Assembly: GCF_010550245.1 (NCBI RefSeq)
Contig: NZ_JAAGLU010000048.1
Coordinates: 1-62,112, forward strand
Source of the DNA: Streptomyces sp. SID12501
Lineage (GTDB): Bacteria; Actinomycetota; Actinomycetes; Streptomycetales; Streptomycetaceae
DNA length: 62,112 nucleotides
Direction: 5' to 3'
The notes below the pieces were generated by a model. It did not search any database. It worked only from the letters and a program-made list of their open reading frames with translations, and was not told the DNA's origin. Of the stretch, positions 50,284-57,770 are shown in pieces (position 1 is the stretch's first letter; every line of letters starts with the position of its first letter). Both the position numbers and the translations under genes were made by a program.

Positions 50284-51723
50284 TTATCTACCGGGTCTGC
50301 CGATGGCCTTGAGGGTCTCGGGCCGTTTGGCGGTCTTGCCCACGTCGTAGCGGGGTGCGGGACGGCGGTTCTTGGTCCCGGGCGGCCGTCCGGGACCGGC
50401 GCCACGAGGTTGGGGAACACGGGTGGGGCAGAGCAGGTGGGCTCGGATGTTCCTGAACCCCCTGCGGACCCGGGCCGGGGTGAGGCGTTCGGGCCTGGCC
50501 GGCTTCTCCCAGGGCCGACGGAGGTCGGCGGCCAGCGGCCGGGCGAGGCGGAGCTGGGTGTGCGCGACGACCAGGAGCCAGGTCCAGCGGTCCGCCGCCT
50601 GGGGTGTACGCAGGTTCGGGGTGGTCCAGCCGAGTGTCTGTTTTCCGAACCGGAAAGTGTGCTCCAGGTCGAATCTCCTCAGAAACCCCTGCCATAGGCG
50701 GTCCACGTCCGCCGGGGCGGCTCCGGTCTTCGACGACCACAGCCACACCGGCGGCGCCTCCCGCTCCTTGGAGAGGTGCTCGACTTTGAGGCGGACCAGG
50801 GTGCCTTCGACGATGGGGAGTTCACCATCGTGCTCCAGCCAGGCCGAACGGTGGGTCAGCCGCGGGTGGACCCGGTCCCACGCCTGCGCTTCGGCCTTGC
50901 CGTAGTCGGCGGTGCCGGTGGCCGTCATGATCGCCGGTTCGGGCCAGGACTCGGGCTTGTCGAAGCGGAACTCCGGCCCGTGCTTGGGTGGATGTCCGCC
51001 CTTGGGGTTGTAGACGCGGGGCGGCTTCGGAAGCCGCATCACCCGGTCGCTGCGGATCCGGCCGACGAGCTCGACCGGGAGATCGCGCAGCACCCAGGTC
51101 AGACGGGTGACGTCATAACCGGCGTCCATGACGATGGTGATGTCCGGGTCCCCAGGTGTCCACTGGCCGGCCGCGATGAGCCGCTCCACCACAGCGCGGA
51201 GCTGAGCGGCGGTGACCGCGGTCGCATCATCCTCGGGTCCGAGACGGACCACGTCCAAGATCCCGGTCCACGAGGTGGCGCCGGGCTCCAAAACGGCGAC
51301 GAAGGAGTACGGCCGGCCCGGGATGAACTGGGAGGCGGACTTCGCCCGGCCGTAGACATGGCAGAACAGCCTGTCCGCCGAGCACGGCGCGTCCGAGCGC
51401 AGCCACGGTGACACGTCGACCGCGAGCACCAGGCGGTCACCGTCGAAACGCGGCAGCGGCAACCCGGCCAGCACCGTCCGTAGACGGTCGACGTCCACCC
51501 CGCCGCGGTTGAGGGCGCCGTACAACGCGCCGTGCCCACGCCGGTGTTCGGGCACCAACGTCAGATCCACCGGCGATTTCACCGGGCCGTCCGCACACAG
51601 CACCGCGTCCACCAACTCGAACAACTCGTCGCGCCGGGCGGTCAGACATGCGTAGAAGGCGCCCCGGAAGTGTGACGCTTCCGCGAACGCTTCCCGCCGG
51701 GCATTGGGGTGCAGCAGACTCAT
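50284..51723 (-). CDS. IS701-like (NF041680-type) transposase (479 aa)
   Basis: Single open frame from ATG 51721-51723, MSLLHPNARREAFAEASHFR. The DDE fold is indicated by RLVLAVDVSPWLRSDAPCSA (first Asp), DITIVMDAGYDVTRLTWVLR (second Asp) and RRFDLEHTFRFGKQTLGWTT (Glu). The C-terminus is basic (GRPPGTKNRRPAPRYDVGKT). This group of large Streptomyces transposases is related to IS701. Terminal repeats are not resolved: a CACGGCCTTCG/CGAAGGCCGTG pair at 51729-51739 and 51780-51790 may mark the upstream border. Appears intact. Confidence 0.8.
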   Translation of the reverse strand: MSLLHPNARREAFAEASHFRGAFYACLTARRDELFELVDAVLCADGPVKSPVDLTLVPEHRRGHGALYGALNRGGVDVDRLRTVLAGLPLPRFDGDRLVLAVDVSPWLRSDAPCSADRLFCHVYGRAKSASQFIPGRPYSFVAVLEPGATSWTGILDVVRLGPEDDATAVTAAQLRAVVERLIAAGQWTPGDPDITIVMDAGYDVTRLTWVLRDLPVELVGRIRSDRVMRLPKPPRVYNPKGGHPPKHGPEFRFDKPESWPEPAIMTATGTADYGKAEAQAWDRVHPRLTHRSAWLEHDGELPIVEGTLVRLKVEHLSKEREAPPVWLWSSKTGAAPADVDRLWQGFLRRFDLEHTFRFGKQTLGWTTPNLRTPQAADRWTWLLVVAHTQLRLARPLAADLRRPWEKPARPERLTPARVRRGFRNIRAHLLCPTRVPQPRGAGPGRPPGTKNRRPAPRYDVGKTAKRPETLKAIGRPGR

Positions 51724-52163
51724 TTCCCCACGGCCTTCGTACTGCTCAAGTGCCTCTTTGGTCGGAGCACAGGATCAGGCGAAGGCCGTGTTCAGGTCCC
51801 GGGATGTCAACGGCCATTGAGATGCCCAGTTGGGTGGCCGTTGCGGGGCCAGGCTGGTGGCCATCAGAAATCCAGGCGTGTGGCCAGTGGTGTTCCTGGG
51901 GGTAGGGGTCAGTTCAAGGCGACCACTCCCTTCCCTGCGAGGGCCTCGGCGAGGCGGTGCGAGTCGCCGGTGGTGGTCACGAGGTGAGCGTGGTGCATGA
52001 GGCGGTCGGTACTCGCTCCCGCGAGAGTCTTCGGCATGATCGTGTCGAAGCCTGAGGGGTGGATGTTGCTGTTCGCAGCGATGGACCGGCGTTCGTAGGC
52101 GGCATCGATGATCCGGTAGAACGCCTCGGCTGCGTCTTCCCCGACGGGCAGCAGGCCGATGTC

Positions 52164-52221
52164 GTCGATCTATGCCGATATCGGCATAGGTCGACCTATG
52201 CCGAGACCGCGACTATGCCGA
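52164..52221. repeat. Left RIT end: four CTATGCCGA blocks and a GTCGAC spacer
   Basis: Reading from the istB flank: GTCGAT, CTATGCCGA (52170-52178), TA, TCGGCATAG (52181-52189), GTCGAC (52190-52195), CTATGCCGA (52196-52204), GACCGCGA, CTATGCCGA (52213-52221). The middle three parts form a perfect 24-bp palindrome, two 9-bp arms around a 6-bp spacer, the geometry of a tyrosine-recombinase crossover site. The first 20 bp look like a collapsed second element. Confidence 0.85.
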
Positions 52222-52701
52222 CAGTCCGCTGTCGAGAGCTGGGCCTTCGCCTGACTTGCTTGCGCTTGAGACTTCGAGGTGGAAGGGCGATCCACTGACA
52301 TATGGCGTCCACCCTCGTGCGAGAGCGGTCCGAATGGCCTGGACGACATCCGCTGGAAGGACCGGCTTCGTCGGCAGGCCGAACCAGTTCCCGGGGTGGG
52401 GGCGATCGGTCCGAACGACGAGAGCGGCCCCTGGGACCGTTGCGTCCTCGACTGCGAACGTCAGCGGATTCCAGCCGTTGGCCTGGCAGTAGGTCGGCTT
52501 GTGGCGGATGCGCCAACGGTAGGTGACGCCGTCCACGACGATGAGCCGGGACCCCTTCTTGACGAGCGCCACTATCTGCTCCAGCTCCTTCGACTGGCCA
52601 CGGTGCCGCCCCGACAGTCGCAGCTTGTCGACGTGCGAGTGAACGTGCACAGCGTCGTCCGGATCGATGATGAGACGAGCGGAGGCAGGTCCGACGTTCA
52701 A
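52213..52701 (-). CDS. RIT cargo: hypothetical protein (up to 162 aa)
   Basis: The longest frame starts at TTG 52699-52701 (NVGPASARLIIDPDDAVHVH); a GTG within DAVHVHSHV is an alternative. The core GSRLIVVDGVTYRWRIRHKP, TYCQANGWNPLTFAVEDATV and TALARGWTPYVSGSPFHLEV matches a small Streptomyces protein family of unknown function with a VDGxTYRWRxR signature and a closing LARGWxP helix. The TAG stop lies inside the RIT terminal repeat (SA-TAG from TCGGCATAG), so the gene ends exactly at the element's edge. Confidence 0.6.
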   Translation of the reverse strand: MNVGPASARLIIDPDDAVHVHSHVDKLRLSGRHRGQSKELEQIVALVKKGSRLIVVDGVTYRWRIRHKPTYCQANGWNPLTFAVEDATVPGAALVVRTDRPHPGNWFGLPTKPVLPADVVQAIRTALARGWTPYVSGSPFHLEVSSASKSGEGPALDSGLSA

Positions 52702-52882
52702 CCGACCGCGATCCGACCACCGGACTCAGCGAGACCCATATGAACGGTCCGGCCGCCGTGGTGTTCCGTCCCGAGCGCCCCGGCATCGAGCGTGTGCCGC
52801 ATCCGCTTCTGCCGACGGAATGGGGACACTTGCCGCCTGCCAGCACTGCACGGAGCCGTCCGGAAGGCCAACATTGGGTGTG

Positions 52883-53431
52883 TCAGAGCCGTCTCGTGGT
52901 GAACAGGGTGGTCCCGCGCACCGCGTCTACTTCCTTCCGCTCAGTCTCGGTGAACCCGACCTTGGCCAGCACATGGCGAGAAGCGGTGTTCCAGTCCCAG
53001 ACCGTGGCCCACAGACGTTCGTGTCCAGATGATCTCGCCCATTCCAGAACCGCCAACGAGGCCTCGGTCGCGTATCCCTGACGCCAAACTCGGCGTAGCA
53101 GCTCGAATGCCAGTTCCGGTTCCCCTGCCGATCCTCGCCCGCTGTCGACCAGCCCGCAGTAGCCGATGACGTCGCGAGAGGCTTTCCGCTCGACCGCCAG
53201 CAACCCGCTCGACCACAGCTGGTTGGTGCGGATCGAATCCTCGAGCTCCGCGACCGTGGGGCGTCCGTCCGTGTCGATTCGGCGGTGCGGCGGCACTCGT
53301 GGATCGCGTTCGGTCCACAGTTCACGCTGGACGACAGCCTCGGCTGGCCGCCAAGGTCTGAGCAGCAGGCGACTCGTCTCGAGTACAACCTCGCTGCTCG
53401 GAGTCGTGCCAACTGTCATGCCAGTAACCAT
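52883..53431 (-). CDS. RIT cargo: GNAT acetyltransferase, RimJ/RimL-like (182 aa)
   Basis: ATG 53429-53431 or the ATG 12 bases downstream could start it; no strong binding site supports either. TSRLLLRPWRPAEAVVQREL is the N-terminal strand-helix of RimJ/RimL-type enzymes, RVWRQGYATEASLAVLEWAR carries the acetyl-CoA-binding R-x-x-G-x-A loop, and TVWDWNTASRHVLAKVGFTE is the final helix-strand pair. It transfers an acetyl group to an amine on a protein, antibiotic or metabolite. Same strand as the recombinases and inside the terminal repeats, hence cargo of the element. Confidence 0.85.
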   Translation of the reverse strand: MVTGMTVGTTPSSEVVLETSRLLLRPWRPAEAVVQRELWTERDPRVPPHRRIDTDGRPTVAELEDSIRTNQLWSSGLLAVERKASRDVIGYCGLVDSGRGSAGEPELAFELLRRVWRQGYATEASLAVLEWARSSGHERLWATVWDWNTASRHVLAKVGFTETERKEVDAVRGTTLFTTRRL

Positions 53432-53598
53432 CTCATGGGCGAACGCGCGGTCGGTCCTGCCGATCGTGGACGCTCGATATGCGGGACAAGGGAAATCAAT
53501 CCCTGAGCGTCGTCTTGGAACGGTGCACGTTCGGCTGTACCCGGTTGGACACGTTGCCACAGTTTGTCCTGCGCGCATACAAACCCTTTGGAAAAGCC

Positions 53599-53607
53599 TC
53601 GGCATAG
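53599..53607. repeat. Internal copy of the RIT end block
   Basis: TCGGCATAG directly abuts the ritC stop codon; the match to the right end extends to TCGGCATAGTC. Its orientation is that of a right end, not a left end, and it separates the recombinase trio from the cargo. Confidence 0.7.
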
Positions 53608-54597
53608 TCACAGGCGGTCGAGGAAGGCGAGGACCTTGTCGGTGGGCCGGTAGCGGCCTGGCTGGGCGGTGACCGGCGCCGTCAGAGCCAGGGCCTTCTC
53701 CTTGATGGTCATGTCGGCGTGGACGTAGGCGTCGGTGGAGCGGACGCCGGCGTGGCCGAGCCAGAGCGCGATGACCGTGGTGTCCACCCCGGCCTGCAAC
53801 AACGACATCGCGCAACTGTGCCGCAGGACGTGTGGGTGGATGCTCTTGTCCAGCAGGGACGGGCAGGTTCGCGCCGCAGTCTTGGCGTGGGTGCTCAAGC
53901 GTTGCGCGACGGCATCACGACTGAGGCGCCGTCCGGTGCGGGTGCAGAACAGGGGGTCGTTGCGGCGTCCGCCGCGTTCGTTCAGCCAGGAGCCCAGCAG
54001 GTTCTGGACGGGACGGTCGAGCGGGACGGTGCGCTGCTTACGTCCCTTTCCCTCGCAGCGGACGGCGGCGCCGTCGCCCAGGGTGATGTCGTCGCAGTTC
54101 AGGCTGGTGAGTTCGGAGACGCGCAGGCCGGTCTGGACGGCCAGCGCCAGCATGGCTTTGTCCCGTCTTCCTTCCCAGCGTTTCGGATCCGGTGCTGCCA
54201 GCAGCGCGTCGACCTCTGGGCTGGTCAGGAACGTGACGGTCCTCTTGTCGAACCGCTTCGGCGGGATGCCCAGGACGCGCTGGATGAGCAGGGCGTGTTC
54301 GGGGTGCTGGAGGGCGGCGTAGGAGAACAGGGAGCGGATCGCGGTCAGGCGGACGTTGCGGGTTCGGGTGCTGTTGCCGCGCTCGTCTTCCAGGTGGTTC
54401 AGGAACGCGGAGATCACGTCCGAGTTCAGGTCGTTCCAGTCCAGCTTCGCCGGAGCGGTCCCGGTCCGCTGTTGGACGAAGGTGAGCAGGAGGCGGAGTG
54501 CATCGCGGTAGGCGGCGATGGTGCGGGGGCTGGCCTGGCGCTGGCGGGCGAGCCGGTCAGTGAAGAACGCCTGCAGGGTGGGGGCGATCAGGGTCAT
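53608..54597 (-). CDS. ritC: Tyrosine recombinase, third of the trio (RitC-like, 329 aa)
   Basis: ATG 54595-54597 overlaps the stop of the preceding recombinase by 4 bases. A SAM-like core-binding domain (ASPRTIAAYRDALRLLLTFV) precedes the catalytic domain with R (LRVSELTSLN), K (GKGRKQRTVPL), HVLRHSCAM (H-x-x-R), LGHAGVRST (H) and DAYVHADM (Y). All catalytic residues are present. It resembles XerC/D-like integrases. Length matches the third RIT gene. Position at the left of the trio and co-translation imply joint action. Confidence 0.9.
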   Translation of the reverse strand: MTLIAPTLQAFFTDRLARQRQASPRTIAAYRDALRLLLTFVQQRTGTAPAKLDWNDLNSDVISAFLNHLEDERGNSTRTRNVRLTAIRSLFSYAALQHPEHALLIQRVLGIPPKRFDKRTVTFLTSPEVDALLAAPDPKRWEGRRDKAMLALAVQTGLRVSELTSLNCDDITLGDGAAVRCEGKGRKQRTVPLDRPVQNLLGSWLNERGGRRNDPLFCTRTGRRLSRDAVAQRLSTHAKTAARTCPSLLDKSIHPHVLRHSCAMSLLQAGVDTTVIALWLGHAGVRSTDAYVHADMTIKEKALALTAPVTAQPGRYRPTDKVLAFLDRL

Positions 54598-55526
54598 GGG
54601 CGGGCCGCTTTCCGGACGCCGTCGCGGCGGGCGGCGGCCAGTGCGAGCAGTTCCGGGGCCGCCGACAGATACCAGTAGGTGCAGGCCGGTTCGCGGTGTC
54701 CCATATAGGTCGACAGCGACGGGATCCTCGCCTGGATGTTGTCCTCGGTGCGATACCAGTGCAGCAGGGTGCGAACGGCGAAGGTATGTCGCAGCTCGTG
54801 CAGTCGCGGTCTGTGCGGGGCGCCGAGGCCGACGCCCGCGGTGTCGACCAGGGCCCGGAACACCGGATGCACGCAGGCGTAGATCAGCCTCTTGGCGGTG
54901 AGGGAGATGAAGAACGCGGGGTCCCTGGGCCTGGGCATCAGCCTTTCGCGCAGGGTGTCGTACTCGCGCAGCGCGTTCGTCGCGCTGTCCTGCAGCGGGA
55001 CCAGCCGGGACTTGCCGAACTTGGACTCGCGAATGTGCAACACGCCCTCGGTCCAGTCGATGTCGTCGCGGTCCAGCTTGATTGCCTCGCCGATGCGCAG
55101 GCCGGACGCGGCCAGCAGCCCGATCAGCGTGTGATAGGTCGCCGCCCGCAACGGCTGAGGGATCGTCTCCTTGGCCGCGGCCATGATCGCTGCGATGTCG
55201 GCGTCGGAGTAGAGGAAGATCCGACCCCGACGTCGGATGTAGGGCACCAGCCCCAGTGGCGGCACCTCGGTCGCCGGGTCGGTCCCGCTCAGATAGCGGG
55301 CGAACCCGCGGACCGCGGTGATCCGTCGAGGGCTGACCGTCGTGACCACCTCGGGCTCGCGGGTCTTCATCCAGTCCAGCGCGGCGGCGACGGTCACGGT
55401 CTGTTCGCCGCGGGTGTCCATGAAGCTCACGAAGTCCGGCAGCAGATACGCCGCTTCGGCCATCTGGTGCCCCAGCGAGCGGCGAAGCCGCAGGTAGTCA
55501 TCAAGCGCTTGGCGAAGATCGGTCAT
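54594..55526 (-). CDS. ritB: Tyrosine recombinase, second of the trio (RitB-like, 310 aa)
   Basis: ATG 55524-55526 overlaps the stop of the first recombinase. MTDLRQALDDYLRLRRSLGH is the typical RitB opening. Catalytic set: R in ASGLRIGEAIKLDRDDID, K in ESKFGKSRLVPL, HELRHTFAVRTLLHW (H-x-x-R), YMGHREPACTYWYL with the second H and the Tyr. Complete. The shorter core-binding region is usual for the middle gene of RIT trios. Confidence 0.9.
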   Translation of the reverse strand: MTDLRQALDDYLRLRRSLGHQMAEAAYLLPDFVSFMDTRGEQTVTVAAALDWMKTREPEVVTTVSPRRITAVRGFARYLSGTDPATEVPPLGLVPYIRRRGRIFLYSDADIAAIMAAAKETIPQPLRAATYHTLIGLLAASGLRIGEAIKLDRDDIDWTEGVLHIRESKFGKSRLVPLQDSATNALREYDTLRERLMPRPRDPAFFISLTAKRLIYACVHPVFRALVDTAGVGLGAPHRPRLHELRHTFAVRTLLHWYRTEDNIQARIPSLSTYMGHREPACTYWYLSAAPELLALAAARRDGVRKAARP

Positions 55527-56731
55527 GCCGCCTCCGTCCCGGGCCAGGGCTGTGCGACCGCGCGCAGTGCGATGAAGTCGACCTTCGCGTAGAGCGCGGT
55601 CGTGGCCAGGTCCTGATGCCGGAGCACCTGCCCGATCGCCGTGAGCCCGGCGCCGTTGCGGAGCATGTCGGCGGCCAAGGCGTGGCGCAGCCGGTGCGGC
55701 CCGACCCTGGGCGAGCCGGCCCGCCGGCAGGCTCGTTCCACGACGTCGCCGACCAGGTCCGCCCGAATCGGACCATGCGGAGCCCTGCAGGTCAGGAACA
55801 CGTGACGGGCATCCAGGAGAGGCCTTGGGCCGGACAAGTACGCGACCAGGGCTTCGCCGACGTCGGCCGGCAGCGGGAGCCGGTCCTCACGGCGTCCCTT
55901 GCCGCGAACGACGATCTCGCCGCAGCGCCAGTCCACGTCGTCCAGCAACAGCCGGGCCACCTCGATCGAGCGCAGCCCGAGCCTGGCCACCAGCATCAGG
56001 ATCGCGTAGTCGCGGACACCGACCGTCCCTTGCCGCGAAGTGTGGTCCAACAACCGCTGAACGCCGCCGGTCGCCATCGTCGGCGGCACGGAGGCAAAGC
56101 GCCAGCCACCCACCGGAGGCACCGCGCCGCCGAGTTTCATCGGGATGACACCGTGCAGGTGAAGGAACCGCATCAGGGACCGCAGTTCGGCCACCCGCCC
56201 CTTCGCCGAGCCCGCCGAGACCCTGGCACACTCCCGCAGCAGGAACGCGTTCAGGTCCGCCCCGGTCAGAGCGTCCGGCGCGAACTCCCCGCCGGTCATC
56301 GCCTGTTCGGCCAGGAAGCGCCGGGCGGTGTTCCCGTAGCGCAGCATCGTTGACGCCGACAGGCCACGCTCAGATTCCATCCAGCACCGGTACCGCTCCA
56401 GCAGAATGTCCGTCGGCGAAGGCGTCACCTGCGGCGCGGGCACCACCGCGGCCTCACGCAGGAACGTCAGCAGCGGGACCATGCCGCGCGGCCCAGCCAC
56501 CCGGCAACGACCCGACTTCAGCAGGTCGGAAAGGTGCTGCTGCAGCCGCTCCTCGTCCAGATCAGCAGCATCAAGGCCCTGCCTCGACAGCCACAGCCCG
56601 ACCTGCCCCAGATCCTTGAGCATGTTTCTGGCGGTCTGGGTCGTGTACCCGCGCTCTGCCAGCCATGCCCGGTAGCCCTCGACCTGTGCGGTCAGGACAC
56701 CCGCCTTCCGACGCGTACTTCCGAACGGCAT
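55523..56731 (-). CDS. ritA: Tyrosine recombinase, first of the trio (RitA-like, 402 aa)
   Basis: ATG 56729-56731 is chosen with GAGGGGG upstream; an upstream extension of the frame is unlike protein. An extra N-terminal region (GYRAWLAERGYTTQTARNML, about 1-100) precedes the core-binding domain (SASTMLRYGNTARRFLAEQA) and a catalytic domain with R (LGLRSIEVARLL), K (GKGRREDRLPL), HRLRHALAADMLRNG (H-x-x-R), LRHQDLATT and ALYAKVD (Y). The first recombinase of RIT trios is the longest, as here. Its 5' end lies about 115 bp from the right terminal repeat. Confidence 0.9.
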   Translation of the reverse strand: MPFGSTRRKAGVLTAQVEGYRAWLAERGYTTQTARNMLKDLGQVGLWLSRQGLDAADLDEERLQQHLSDLLKSGRCRVAGPRGMVPLLTFLREAAVVPAPQVTPSPTDILLERYRCWMESERGLSASTMLRYGNTARRFLAEQAMTGGEFAPDALTGADLNAFLLRECARVSAGSAKGRVAELRSLMRFLHLHGVIPMKLGGAVPPVGGWRFASVPPTMATGGVQRLLDHTSRQGTVGVRDYAILMLVARLGLRSIEVARLLLDDVDWRCGEIVVRGKGRREDRLPLPADVGEALVAYLSGPRPLLDARHVFLTCRAPHGPIRADLVGDVVERACRRAGSPRVGPHRLRHALAADMLRNGAGLTAIGQVLRHQDLATTALYAKVDFIALRAVAQPWPGTEAA

Positions 56732-56847
56732 CGCCACCCCCTCGCGGGAGCACCCTGCCCCCTCGCTCACGAGGCTGCCCTGCACGGAAACTATGCAGAG
56801 CCATGCACAGCCGAAACCCCACGAAGGAGCGGAACACGTACACGGCT

Positions 56848-56878
56848 TCGGCATAGTCGCGGTCTCGGCATAGGTCGA
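56848..56878. repeat. Right RIT terminal inverted repeat
   Basis: Thirty-one bases exactly complementary to 52191-52221: TCGGCATAG (56848-56856), TCGCGGTC spacer, TCGGCATAG (56865-56873), then GTCGA, shared with the flanking GTCGAT. The recombinase promoter must lie between this repeat and 56731. Confidence 0.9.
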
Positions 56879-57450
56879 TGACGATGAGGTCCGCGCGGCA
56901 GATCCGGGCGACGGTCCGTGCGGTGGACCCGTCGACCTTCGACTTCTCGATCGCGGCGCTGAGCGTTTCCAGGGTGAACCAGGACACCCGCAGATCGTTT
57001 TCGATCGCGGCCTGGGCCAGGCCCTCGGTGAAGTGGCTCTTGCCCGTCCCCGACGTTATCAACGGGCCGGCGATCACCAAGTTCTCGCCGCGGCCGATCC
57101 ACTCCAGGGTGATCAGGGAGTTCTGGGTGGGTTCGGGGATGGTGGAGTCCTCGGCCAGCCAGGAGCCCAGGGTCTTGCCGGTCGGGAAGTTCGCCGAGTG
57201 CCGGCGAAGACGCCGCGTGGCGGCGTCGCGGCCGGTGACCTCCTCGGTGATCGGCAGCCGCAGGACCTCGGCGGGATCCCAGCGTTGTGCGCGGGCGGTG
57301 GCCAGAACAGCGGGTGCGGCTTTGCGCATATAGGGCAGGCGCATCCGGCGCATCAGCCTGTCCAACTCCTCGGGCAGGGCCGGAGCCTGGGGAAACGTCA
57401 CGGTCGTATATTCCTTCGCTGGTCTCGGTAGCCGCCGATAGGCTCGGCAG

Positions 57451-57741
57451 GTGATAAATCTGGTCGTGCGTGGTGATCTCGGGAACGTCGTGGCTCGCGC
57501 CGAGGCCGGGTTGAAGTGGACAAATGCCTTCGCGGGTCTGGCCCCATCGCAATTCCCGATGCTTTTCGCCCTGACCCCGTATGGGGACGCGATGTTCAAC
57601 CAGCGGCAGATCCCGCTGCTGCAGGCGGAACTCAACCGGCTTCCGGCCGCTTGTGAGGGCGAATGGGTCGCTCAGGCCCGCGAGTTGTGCCAGATCGTCG
57701 AGCGCGGGACGCACCTGTATCTGTGGTTCCTCGGCGACTGA
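57451..57741 (+). CDS. IS21 passenger: hypothetical protein (96 aa)
   Basis: GTG 57451 begins INLVVRGDLGNVVARAEAGL; the remainder, KWTNAFAGLAPSQFPMLFAL, TPYGDAMFNQRQIPLLQAEL and ELCQIVERGTHLYLWFLGD, is a coherent small protein of a kind found in many Streptomyces genomes, with no known function. It lies between istA and istB on the opposite strand, inside the IS21 borders, so it travels with the element. Complete; the MFNQRQ and HLYLWF stretches look most conserved. Confidence 0.7.
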   Translation: MINLVVRGDLGNVVARAEAGLKWTNAFAGLAPSQFPMLFALTPYGDAMFNQRQIPLLQAELNRLPAACEGEWVAQARELCQIVERGTHLYLWFLGD

Positions 57742-57770
57742 CCCCGCCCCGCTGGGCTTGGGGCCGTTGC

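Larger units (their letters stand above)
52170..56873 (-). mobile_element. Recombinase-in-trio (RIT) element with two cargo genes (4.7 kb)
   Basis: Three overlapping tyrosine recombinase genes occupy 53608-56731. The segment ends in 31-bp perfect inverted repeats (52191-52221 and 56848-56878, which include part of the flanking spacer) built from paired CTATGCCGA blocks 8 bp apart. GTCGAT occurs directly at both outer borders (52164-52169 and 56874-56879). Excision with one GTCGAT restores istB exactly. Besides the trio there are two same-strand genes (a hypothetical protein and a GNAT acetyltransferase) between the left repeat and the recombinases, which RIT elements usually lack. Confidence 0.9.
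51909..57401 (-). pseudogene. istB: IS21 istB ATPase, split by the RIT insertion
   Basis: Part 1 (57401-56874) starts at GTG with TFPQAPALPEELDRLMRRMR and runs to ARICRADLIVID; part 2 (52169-51909) continues DIGLLPVGEDAAEAFYRIID, YERRSIAANSNIHPSGFDTI to GKGVVALN. Rejoining over one GTCGAT copy rebuilds the Walker B segment LIVIDDIGLL. Walker A is VIAGPLITSGTGKSHF, with three extra residues (a 9-bp TTGATAACG insertion) compared with the usual GPSGTGKSH. IstB assists IstA-mediated transposition by binding DNA and ATP. Inactive because of the insertion. Confidence 0.9.

Noticed and set aside
53599..56878. The trio alone as the whole RIT element, with 53599 as its left end
   Set aside because: The block at 53599 has the orientation of a right end, only 11 bases match, and only the outer pair at 52170 and 56873 gives flanking GTCGAT and a restored istB.
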